From the NCBI GenBank assembly GCA_003221825.1, contig QHUE01000093.1:1-11653 (forward strand): 11,653 nucleotides of DNA. Reading direction: 5' to 3'. The notes beneath the pieces are model-generated. The model saw only the letters and a program-made list of their open reading frames with translations, did no database searches and was not told the origin of the DNA. This document shows positions 1 through 6,112 of this stretch, in pieces. Source of the DNA: Gemmatimonadota bacterium (GTDB lineage Bacteria > Gemmatimonadota > Gemmatimonadetes > Gemmatimonadales > GWC2-71-9). Within the stretch, counting starts at the first letter, position 1. Each line of letters starts with the position of its first letter. The translations under genes and the position numbers were made by a program.

Positions 1-104
1 TTGGCCTTCTGGGCACTCGCTTCGATCGCGGCACGCAGGCCGGCGCCGCCGGCGCCGATCACGACGACGTCGTAGCTGTGACTGCGAAGGTCGCCGGCTG
101 CCAC
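1..104 (-). CDS. sdhA: Succinate dehydrogenase flavoprotein subunit, N-terminal fragment (runs off the left edge)
   Basis: Only the first 34 codons lie in the window. From the GTG at 104 the product begins VAAGDLRSHSYDVVVIGAGG and continues AGLRAAIEA. This is the FAD-binding Rossmann start (GxGGxG after a hydrophobic beta strand) typical of SdhA/FrdA flavoproteins, which oxidise succinate to fumarate and pass electrons to the iron-sulfur subunit. The start is set by context: the stop codon of the upstream anchor gene (TAG, 106-104) shares its last G with this GTG, so the two genes are probably translationally coupled. No clear Shine-Dalgarno sequence is visible. The order anchor-flavoprotein matches mycobacterial Sdh1 (C-A-B), so the iron-sulfur subunit would be expected just beyond the left edge. 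Other FAD oxidoreductases share this motif; the preceding anchor gene makes SdhA by far the likeliest. Confidence 0.85.
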   Translation of the reverse strand, partial: MAAGDLRSHSYDVVVIGAGGAGLRAAIEASAQKA

Positions 105-895
105 TAGAAGAGCCGCACGTCGTGAATGACGCCCATCGCGCAAAGCCGGATGTAGACGTCAGTGAGGGCCACCGAGAAGAGCGAGCACCAGGCAAAGAGC
201 ATGTGATGGCGGTTGAGCGCGCTCACGCCGCGCCACGCCTCGAAGCGGGCCTTCCCGCCCCGCGCGCAGGAGAAGCAGTCGACCTGCCCGCCGATGAGGT
301 GTCGCAGCGAGTGGCAGCCAAACGTGTAACAAGCCAGCAAAATCACGTTGACGGCCATGACGAGCGTGCCGATGCCGACACCAAATTCGCGGGGGCCCGC
401 CGCCATGGTGCCATCGGGCAGCACGCCGTTCACCGGCCAGCGCGTGGCGAGCAAGACGTCGTAGGAGAGAATGAAAATGAAGACCACCGCCGCGTACATG
501 GCATAGCGGTGCAGGTTCTGAAGAATGAACGGAAACTTGGTCTCACCTTTGTAACCGTGGCGCAGCTCGCCGACCCCGCAGGCGACCGGATCGAGGAAGA
601 AGGCCCGGTAGTAGGCCTTGCGATAGTAGTAGCAGGTGGCGCGAAAGGCGCCGGGAAAAATCAGGATCAGGAATGCGGGGGACAGCGGCCACCAGGAGGT
701 CTGGATCAGCGGCGAGTAGAACGGCGACAGGTACGGGCCCCACTCGTAGTTGACGTTGACCCAGGCAGCCCAGGTCGCGTAGACGCCGAAGCTGCCGAGG
801 ACCAGGGCGGTGAGCGCGGGGGCAATCCACCAGGCGTCGCGGCGCAGCGTCGCGCCGAAGCTGCGTTCTTGGAGGTCGCGGACGGAAGTCGTCAT
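104..895 (-). CDS. sdhC: Succinate dehydrogenase membrane anchor subunit (type-F/Sdh1-like SdhC)
   Basis: A 263-residue integral membrane protein with about five hydrophobic segments (roughly 24-46, 68-88, 129-151, 173-192, 232-254). It is a single long anchor, not the short SdhC/SdhD pair of E. coli. It precedes and overlaps the flavoprotein gene by one base, which supports its assignment to complex II, where it would hold the catalytic subunits on the membrane and pass electrons to quinone. After the fourth segment it carries a cysteine/histidine cluster: C189, C194, H195, H199, C207, C210 (CYTFGCHSLRH then DCFSC). Mycobacterial Sdh1, which I recall as the closest characterised type, has a membrane-embedded Rieske-type [2Fe-2S] cluster with two His ligands in its SdhC; this cluster is the natural candidate here. 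The start ATG at 895-893 has only a weak GAGAAG upstream. The identification is strong by context, less so by sequence alone. Confidence 0.85.
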   Translation of the reverse strand: MTTSVRDLQERSFGATLRRDAWWIAPALTALVLGSFGVYATWAAWVNVNYEWGPYLSPFYSPLIQTSWWPLSPAFLILIFPGAFRATCYYYRKAYYRAFFLDPVACGVGELRHGYKGETKFPFILQNLHRYAMYAAVVFIFILSYDVLLATRWPVNGVLPDGTMAAGPREFGVGIGTLVMAVNVILLACYTFGCHSLRHLIGGQVDCFSCARGGKARFEAWRGVSALNRHHMLFAWCSLFSVALTDVYIRLCAMGVIHDVRLF

Positions 896-920
896 TCCAC
901 TTCTCGGATGAGGGCGCCGA

Positions 921-926
921 AATATA
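921..926 (-). promoter_or_regulatory. Possible -10 element for the sdhCA operon
   Basis: On the minus strand TATATT stands out as an AT-rich hexamer in the otherwise GC-rich 96-base gap between the divergent sdhC and thioredoxin genes, 25 bases before the sdhC ATG. No convincing -35 box is found 16-18 bases upstream, so this is a weak call based on composition and position only. Confidence 0.3.
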
Positions 927-980
927 CACCGTCCTTGACTTGTTCTCCGCTGGCGTGGAAGCTCAACGTCGTTCCATCCG

Positions 981-985
981 GGAGG
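981..985 (+). promoter_or_regulatory. Shine-Dalgarno sequence that decides the TTG start of the thioredoxin gene
   Basis: GGAGG lies six bases before the TTG at 992. The frame is open far upstream, so this site, together with the signal peptide that begins at the TTG, sets the start. Confidence 0.75.
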
Positions 986-991
986 ACCGGT

Positions 992-1483
992 TTGCGTCGG
1001 TTGGCAATCTTTGGGGGCCTGCTATTCATCGCCACGGCTCGACTTTCCACCCAAGAGCCCGACTCGGTGGCGCCCGATTTCACGCTCGAGACATTGGCCG
1101 GCGACACGGTGACCTTGTCGCATCTGCGGGGCCACCCTGTCTTTCTCAATTTCTGGGCGACATGGTGCAAACCGTGCCGTGGTGAGATGAGCGACATCAT
1201 CGCGGCGTACGATGCGAAGCATGTGGCACGCCTCGAAGTGCTGGCGATCAATCTGACCGATCAGGAGCGGATGCGGGACGTGCGTTCTTTTGTGCGGGAC
1301 CTGCAGCTGCCGTTTCCAGTGCTCCTCGACCAGAAGGGCAAGGTTCGGAAGAGCTACGGGCTTCGCGGCGTGCCGACCTCCGTGTTCATCGACACTCGCG
1401 GTGTGGTGCGCCTCGTGAACATTGGGCCTATCACACGGGAGAACATTCAGCGCGGGCTGGCCGAGATACTCCCGGCGCATTAG
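992..1483 (+). CDS. Secreted TlpA/ResA-like thiol-disulfide oxidoreductase
   Basis: A 163-residue thioredoxin-fold protein. The first ~20 residues (MRRLAIFGGLLFIATARLST) form a signal peptide or uncleaved anchor, placing the domain outside the cytoplasmic membrane. The AhpC/TSA-Redoxin type fold begins at VAPDFTL (26-32). The active site is W58-C59-K60-P61-C62, and the cis-proline loop is GVPTS with P128. This class (ResA, TlpA, CcmG) reduces disulfides in exported proteins, often apocytochrome c during haem attachment, but no cytochrome maturation gene is present here to confirm that role. The start is the rare TTG at 992, preceded by GGAGG. The reading frame stays open to position 122 across sdhC, but that upstream part is a shadow of the opposite strand. 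The gene diverges from sdhC and ends at a hairpin shared with the convergent lipoprotein gene. Confidence 0.88.
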   Translation: MRRLAIFGGLLFIATARLSTQEPDSVAPDFTLETLAGDTVTLSHLRGHPVFLNFWATWCKPCRGEMSDIIAAYDAKHVARLEVLAINLTDQERMRDVRSFVRDLQLPFPVLLDQKGKVRKSYGLRGVPTSVFIDTRGVVRLVNIGPITRENIQRGLAEILPAH

Positions 1484-1485
1484 GC

Positions 1486-1520
1486 GGCGACCGGCGGCCC
1501 AGAATCTGCCGCCGGTCGCC
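1486..1520. terminator. Hairpin terminator between convergent genes
   Basis: GGCGACCGGCGGC (1486-1498) and its exact reverse complement (1508-1520) form a 13-bp perfect GC-rich stem with a nine-base loop. It fills the 48-base gap between the thioredoxin stop (1483) and the lipoprotein stop (1532), so it can serve both strands. No U-tract follows on either side, so it is not a textbook intrinsic terminator. Confidence 0.7.
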
Positions 1521-1531
1521 ACCGCCGTCCG

Positions 1532-2557
1532 CTACGGTATCATCTGAACATCCTCCGCTACGTCGGGCCCACGCAGCCGCTCGCGCGTGGTCACGTACAA
1601 GTCCCGCTTTCCAAAGCCACCAGGCCGCTCGGAGAAGAAGTACAGCGTGGTCCCGTCGAATGAGAGCGCCGGCGCGCCATCGAACGCCGAGCTGTTGACG
1701 ACCGGCCCAAGATTGACCGGTGTTCCCCAGGAATCGAGGGTCGAGGCGCGTGTTGAGACCCACAAGTCCTCGCTGCCCGATCCCCCTGGGCGCCCGCTCG
1801 AGAGGATCATCTCGAGCCCGTCGCGTCGAATCGTCGTTCGCGTGTCCCGGAACGGACTGCTGAGCTCCGGAACCAGGACCGGGACACCCCACGCATCTTC
1901 GTCTCCCATCCGCGTGGTCGCGTAGATGTCGAACCCCTGGTCGCTGGTCGGCGGATTGTTCTGCACCGTGAAATAGAGGGTCGTGATGCCGGTCGTCTCG
2001 TCCTCGAAGTACGTCGGCCCCGCGTCCGCAAAGGCGCTATTCACGACACAGCCGAGGTTCTCGGCCAGCTCCCAGCCGAAGTCGTCCCACTTGTCGTGAC
2101 GCCGGGCAACGAACAGGTCGGCGAGACCACAGCCGCCACGTCCTGTACTGTGGAAGTACAGCCGGTGACCGTCTGGCGTAAACGTCGGCGCGACGTCGTT
2201 GCCCGCGGAGTTGATGTTGGGTCCCAGGTTCTCCGGCGCACCCCACGGATCGTCATTGCTCGCGCGATGCGAGACCCAGATATCGCTGCCGCCCAAGCCG
2301 CCGGGACGATCGGAGGTGATGTATAGACTCAGCCCATCTTTGGAAATGGCCGGATGCTGGTCGTTGTAGGGCGAATTGACGACGGGGCCGAGATTCACGG
2401 GGTCGCTCCACGCCCCGTACTCAGGCCCTGCGTCGCTCGTTACGTCCGCTCTAAGGACCCTCCTCGCGTCCGGACTCAGCGGCAGCTTGTCCCTGTCGCA
2501 TCCGTAGGCGAGTGCGGTCAGTGTAGCAAGCACTGCAATCTTCGCGAGCGGTTTCAT
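1532..2557 (-). CDS. PD40 beta-propeller lipoprotein
   Basis: A 341-residue exported protein. The signal peptide ends in A17-Y18-G19-C20, a lipobox-like site, so it is probably a lipoprotein. The rest is five repeats of about 45-58 residues (roughly 50-100, 104-153, 160-216, 222-271, 277-325). Their shared pattern is LGPxxNS, then a DGxxLYF strand, then S-x-RPGG-x-G and a final DLWV/DIWV strand. This is the PD40/WD40-like repeat of TolB and OmpA-linked propellers, a binding or scaffold fold without known catalysis. The fourth repeat has lost the LGPxxNS element (VPELSS instead). The start is ATG 2557-2555, five bases from AGGAGG; a GTG six bases upstream overlaps the Shine-Dalgarno sequence and is rejected. 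It is transcribed divergently from the BTAD regulator at 2687, with repeat operators between them. Its ligand is unknown. Confidence 0.85.
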   Translation of the reverse strand: MKPLAKIAVLATLTALAYGCDRDKLPLSPDARRVLRADVTSDAGPEYGAWSDPVNLGPVVNSPYNDQHPAISKDGLSLYITSDRPGGLGGSDIWVSHRASNDDPWGAPENLGPNINSAGNDVAPTFTPDGHRLYFHSTGRGGCGLADLFVARRHDKWDDFGWELAENLGCVVNSAFADAGPTYFEDETTGITTLYFTVQNNPPTSDQGFDIYATTRMGDEDAWGVPVLVPELSSPFRDTRTTIRRDGLEMILSSGRPGGSGSEDLWVSTRASTLDSWGTPVNLGPVVNSSAFDGAPALSFDGTTLYFFSERPGGFGKRDLYVTTRERLRGPDVAEDVQMIP

Positions 2558-2562
2558 GGACA

Positions 2563-2568
2563 CCTCCT
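2563..2568 (-). promoter_or_regulatory. Shine-Dalgarno sequence that decides the lipoprotein start
   Basis: AGGAGG on the minus strand ends five bases before ATG 2557. It overlaps the alternative GTG at 2563-2561, which therefore cannot be the start used. Confidence 0.8.
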
Positions 2569-2630
2569 GGAGTTGTTTGCCGATACCCGAACCGACCCGT
2601 ACCTTCTGGACTGCCAGTTTCGGCTGGCCG

Positions 2631-2672
2631 CGTCACCAGGTCGTGACCGTGGCGTCACCGCTCGCGGTGACG
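2631..2672. promoter_or_regulatory. Putative operator: three heptamer direct repeats at 11-bp spacing plus an inverted half-site
   Basis: CGTCACC (2631), CGTGACC (2642) and CGTCACC (2653) recur with exact 11-base period, separated by four-base spacers AGGT and GTGG. The third repeat is also the left arm of a palindrome: CGTCACCGC (2653-2661), TC, GCGGTGACG (2664-2672). Heptamer direct repeats with 4-bp spacers are the known site geometry of SARP-type activators, which carry the same winged-helix + BTAD architecture as the adjacent regulator. The site lies in the 129-base gap between the divergent lipoprotein and regulator genes and could serve both. Binding is inferred. Confidence 0.55.
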
Positions 2673-2686
2673 GAAAGAAGCGCCGT

Positions 2687-4963
2687 ATGATCGAGTTCCG
2701 GATGCTCGGGACTCTGCATCTCACCGATGCAGCGGGACATGAGGTCAAGGGATTGCTCACGCGATCTCACCGTCTCGCGCTGCTCGCCTACCTCGCCGCC
2801 TCCACTCCCAGACGATTCCACCGCCGCGACAGCCTCCTCGCCCTGTTCTGGCCGGATCTCGACCAGGAGCACGCGCGGGCCGCACTGCGGCAGGCACTGC
2901 ACGTACTCCGCGGCACACTCGGTAACGACGTCGTCGTGACGCGTGGCGATGAGGAAATCGGACTCGATGTGAGTCTCCTGTGGTGCGACGTCATGGCGTT
3001 CGATGAGGCCATTGCGGCGGGACAGTTGGGCGCGGCGCTCGACTGCTACAAGGGCGATCTCCTGGATGGGTTCTTCATCTCGGGGGCGGGCGAGTTCGAG
3101 CGATGGTTGGAGCGCGAGCGGGCGCGCCTCCGCGAGGCGGTGTCGGGTGCGGCGCGCACGCTCGTTGAACGGTACGAGGCAGCGGGGGACGTCACGGCGG
3201 CGGCGCAGTGCGCCCGGCGGGCGACGCGCCTCGCACCTCATGACGAAGACTTGGTGCGGCGGTTAGTCGCGCTGCTCGATCGACTGGGCGATCGCGGCGG
3301 CGCTGTCGCGGCGTACGATGAGTTCGCCCAAGGCCTCCGTATAGACCTCGAGACCGAACCCTCCGCCGAGACCAAGGCGTTAATCACCGCGGTGCGCGAA
3401 CGGCAGACCGCAGCCCCGGTGACCTTGTCGCGCAGGCGATTCGGCACGGCCATGCCTGGCCGGTGGGGGTCTGTCGTGGCCGCCGTCGTCGTCGCCGGGC
3501 TTCTCGTATCCGGTGCCGCCAACAGGTCCGGAGCGCTGCTGCCGGGCCACGCGAGCGATCGCGTTCAGTCGTTGGCGGTGCTGCCGTTTACGAATCTCTC
3601 CTCGGACACTCTGCACGCGTGGTACGCCGATGGGCTTACGGAGGCGCTTACGACCGACCTCGGCCGCATCAGATCCCTCAGGGTGATCGCGCACGGATCG
3701 GTCATGCCGTTCCACGGGACATCTAAATCGCCCCAGGACATCGGCAGAGAATTGCACGTCGACGGCGTCGTGGAAGGGGATGTGCAGCAGTCGGGGGATC
3801 GCGTCCGGGTAGATGTGCGATTGATCAACGCCGCCACAGGATACCAGCTGTGGGCAGACCGATTCGAGGAGACCGTAGGTCAGCGGTTCGTCCTCGAGGA
3901 TCGAGTCGCGCACGGAATCCTTGCTGGGTTGAGTCTCCCGCCGCACCTGGCGGCTCCACCGACACAGAATCGCGCGGCCTACGACGCGTATCTCCACGCC
4001 GAACTGCGGCTGTGGCGTGAGAATCGGGAAGATGACTCGGTGGCGATCATATGGCTCGAGCAAGCCGTCGCGCTGGACCCCGACTTTGCGGCCGCGCAGG
4101 CCGAGCTCGGGTGGGCGTACAACATGCGCGCCAACCAGTTTGCCCCGTGGGATACGGCCGCGGTGACCCGGGCAGGGCTGGCCGCGGAGAGGGCGCTGCG
4201 ACTCGCCCCCGACCTCGCGGAGGCGCACTTCGCTCGGGGTGTTTTGCTGTCGAGCGTGGCGGGACGGTTCGCTCCCGGCCCGGCTATACGGGAGTACCGC
4301 CGCGCGCTCGAGTTGAATCCCAATCTCGCGCGGGCCCATCAGAATCTGGGCAACATCTATTTACATCGTGGCCTGCTCGACAAGGCGGTCGATGAATTCC
4401 GCGCAACGCTCGCCATCGATCCGGCGAACTATGGGGCGACCCGACGGCTTGGGATCGTGCTCGTGTACCGGGGACAGTATGAGGAAGGACTACGTCAGTT
4501 CCGACAAGTTCCGCCTGAATCCAATCAATCTCTCTGGAACTACCAGGTCGCGTGGGGACTGCTGTATCTCGGCAGGGAGAAGGAAGCCTCCGATCTGATG
4601 GAGCGGTACCTGCGTGCGCATCCGGAAGATCGTGGTGGCGTTGTGACGAGCACGCGCGCCATCCTGGAGGCGAAGCGAGGCGAGGCGACGCGCGCCGCGG
4701 CTGACATCCGCACCGCGATCGCGAAAGGAAAAGGCTTCATCCATTTTCACCATACGGCTTACAACATCGCGTCGGTCTATGCTCTACTCGGCCAGCCGCA
4801 ACGCGCGATGTATTGGCTGCGTCAAGCAGCGGAGGGCGGCTGGCCCTGTTACCCCTACTTCGCGAGAGATCCCAATCTCGACCGCATCCGCAACGATCCA
4901 GAATTCGTCGCGTTCATGAAACAACTCAAAGCGCAATGGGAGCGGGAGCAGGAGACTCTGTGA
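2687..4963 (+). CDS. Membrane-spanning BTAD (SARP-like) regulator with TolB-like and TPR domains
   Basis: A 758-residue protein. Order of parts: an N-terminal winged-helix-like region (1-95, MIEFRMLG...), a bacterial transcriptional activator domain (about 97-240, including WCDVMAFDEAI, YKGDLLDGFF and EFERWLE), a single transmembrane helix (about 261-277), a TolB/FlgO-type N-terminal domain (about 293-415, SLAVLPFTNLS to LWADRFEE), then helical TPR repeats (about 429-715) and a conserved end with FIHFHH (684-689) and WPCYPYFARDPNLDRIR. By analogy with ToxR/CadC-type one-component systems, the N-terminus would bind DNA in the cytoplasm and the TolB/TPR part would face the periplasm. The start at 2687 is chosen because homologous starts begin MIE-RMLG, as in the second copy at 7295. 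Upstream open frame belongs to the opposite strand. An outer-membrane gene follows after 14 bases. The signal and targets are unknown. Confidence 0.85.
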   Translation: MIEFRMLGTLHLTDAAGHEVKGLLTRSHRLALLAYLAASTPRRFHRRDSLLALFWPDLDQEHARAALRQALHVLRGTLGNDVVVTRGDEEIGLDVSLLWCDVMAFDEAIAAGQLGAALDCYKGDLLDGFFISGAGEFERWLERERARLREAVSGAARTLVERYEAAGDVTAAAQCARRATRLAPHDEDLVRRLVALLDRLGDRGGAVAAYDEFAQGLRIDLETEPSAETKALITAVRERQTAAPVTLSRRRFGTAMPGRWGSVVAAVVVAGLLVSGAANRSGALLPGHASDRVQSLAVLPFTNLSSDTLHAWYADGLTEALTTDLGRIRSLRVIAHGSVMPFHGTSKSPQDIGRELHVDGVVEGDVQQSGDRVRVDVRLINAATGYQLWADRFEETVGQRFVLEDRVAHGILAGLSLPPHLAAPPTQNRAAYDAYLHAELRLWRENREDDSVAIIWLEQAVALDPDFAAAQAELGWAYNMRANQFAPWDTAAVTRAGLAAERALRLAPDLAEAHFARGVLLSSVAGRFAPGPAIREYRRALELNPNLARAHQNLGNIYLHRGLLDKAVDEFRATLAIDPANYGATRRLGIVLVYRGQYEEGLRQFRQVPPESNQSLWNYQVAWGLLYLGREKEASDLMERYLRAHPEDRGGVVTSTRAILEAKRGEATRAAADIRTAIAKGKGFIHFHHTAYNIASVYALLGQPQRAMYWLRQAAEGGWPCYPYFARDPNLDRIRNDPEFVAFMKQLKAQWEREQETL

Positions 4964-4977
4964 GAACCGGAGGAGTT

Positions 4978-6045
4978 ATGCGCATTCATGCAGTCGCACT
5001 GCTGACGGCTGGCGTCGCACTCGTGGTACTGCCCAGGCAATCGTTCGCCCAAGGCTGAGTCCCTATCCGATTCACAACCCCCAGTTTGGGGGGACATGGA
5101 GAATCGCAGTCCAAGGGTCTCCGGGCCCATGACTGGCAGATCGCCGTCGACTACCGCTACCTTCATGCCGACCGGTTCTATTTTGGCAGCCAGGCGACGC
5201 CGCCCCCGCAGTTCTTTGGTCAGCCGCTGATCATCAACGTTCATTCCGCAAACATCAACGTGACCTATGCGGCGACCGATCGCGTGAGTCTGCGGCTCAC
5301 CGTGCCCGTCTCAAACGGAACCCAATCGCGATTCTACCTAGATTCGGCGCGGCACGTCGCTCGGGCCGGCGGAATCGGCGACATCGGACTTGTCGGCACG
5401 ACCTGGTTACTCGATCCCGGTGCGCACACGAAAGCCAACGTCGCCCTCGGCGTGGGCGTCAAAATACCCACGGGCAACAACAAATACATGGCGACCTACT
5501 TTCTCCAAGGCGGGAGCTCGCTCCAGTTTCCGGTCGATCAATCGATCGAGCTCGGCGACGGCGGCTGGGGCTTGATTCTGCAAGGTCAGGCATTTCGACG
5601 GATGACCACCAGCATGTTCGCATACTTCACGGGATCCTATCTCGTGAGCCCGCGCGATCAAACCGACGTGACGAGGGCGCCGCCCAGCGAGAAGAACGCC
5701 ACTGTGCGAATATCGGTGCCCGATGTCTACACGGCACGCCTCGGCGCAGCGTATAGCGTGTTGCCGGAGCAGGGTCTGTCGGTCAGTCTCGGCGCCCGTA
5801 TCGACGGCATCCCGTATCATGATCTCATCGGTAGGAGCGACGGCTTCCGGCGACCCAGTTATATCGTGTTCGTCGACCCGAGCGTCGCGTTCGAATGGGG
5901 CCGGGGTAGCTGGACGCTCAGTACGCCGATCCGGGTCCACTCCCGTCTCGCTACGCGATCCATGAGCATGGCGTCCGGCGGCACGATCGGCGCCGGGGAC
6001 CTCGCGGGGTTCCTGTTCTTCGTGGGGTACGCGCGCCGGTTCTGA
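4978..6045 (+). CDS. Outer-membrane beta-barrel protein, interrupted by an in-frame TGA after the signal peptide
   Basis: ATG 4978, preceded by GGAGGAG, opens a clear signal peptide (MRIHAVALLTAGVALVVLPR then QSFA-QG). Codon 27 (5056-5058) is TGA. In the same frame a full 329-codon barrel follows, beginning VPIRFTTPSLGG and ending FFVGYARRF with the C-terminal Phe typical of BAM-inserted barrels. The body shows alternating strands such as VSLRLTVPVS, ANVALGVGVKIPTG and GLSVSLGARI, resembling transporter/channel-type or structural barrels without known substrate. The frame is otherwise intact, so the stop is a point change (one base from a Cys TGC/TGT), a sequencing error or a recoded codon. 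A TTG at 5086 could start a protein without signal peptide, but it has no Shine-Dalgarno sequence and would not be exported. The gene lies 14 bases after the BTAD regulator and is probably in its operon. It may be a recent pseudogene. Confidence 0.75.
5078..5092 (+). other. Short GC hairpin downstream of the in-frame TGA
   Basis: CCCCC (5078-5082), loop AGTTT, GGGGG (5088-5092). It begins 19 bases after TGA 5056-5058. It could be a weak recoding (SECIS-like) element, or a chance structure in a homopolymer-rich spot, which is also a place where sequencing errors collect. Confidence 0.35.
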
Positions 6046-6050
6046 GCACA

Positions 6051-6092
6051 CCTCGGGCAGCCGGTGGTACCGAGGGCTGGGGCCGGCTGCCC
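6051..6092. terminator. Hairpin terminator between convergent barrel and hydrolase genes
   Basis: GGGCAGCCGG (6055-6064) pairs exactly with CCGGCTGCCC (6083-6092), a 10-bp stem with an 18-base loop. An overlapping alternative stem is CCTCGG (6051-6056) with CCGAGG (6070-6075). It sits in the 67-base gap between the two stop codons and could act on both strands. There is no clear U-tract. Confidence 0.6.
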
Positions 6093-6112
6093 TGCTGCGT
6101 GTTTGCTGCAAC

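Noticed and set aside
935..963. TTGACT (935-940) as -35 of a thioredoxin promoter
   Set aside because: No -10-like hexamer occurs 16-18 bases downstream.
122..991. Long plus-strand open frame preceding the thioredoxin gene (453 codons in total)
   Set aside because: It lies antisense to sdhC, has no recognisable domain, and the signal peptide and GGAGG place the real start at TTG 992. High GC leaves such shadow frames open.
2558..2563. GTG start six bases upstream for the PD40 lipoprotein
   Set aside because: The GTG overlaps the AGGAGG ribosome site; ATG 2557 has correct spacing.
2613..2628. GCCAG-CTGGC inverted repeat in the first divergent gap
   Set aside because: Only 5 bp per arm with a six-base spacer in GC-rich DNA; not distinguishable from chance.
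2354..2686. N-terminal extension of the first BTAD regulator
   Set aside because: It overlaps the lipoprotein gene and the operator region, and the paralogue at 7295 begins at the equivalent MIE-RMLG start.
5465..5479. Possible frameshift inside the barrel gene
   Set aside because: Translation through the region is continuous with the strand pattern of a barrel; no frame change is needed.
5086..6045. Barrel gene starting at TTG 5086 as a normal separate gene
   Set aside because: No ribosome site, no signal peptide, and a perfect signal peptide sits in frame just upstream of the TGA; the interrupted-gene reading explains both parts.
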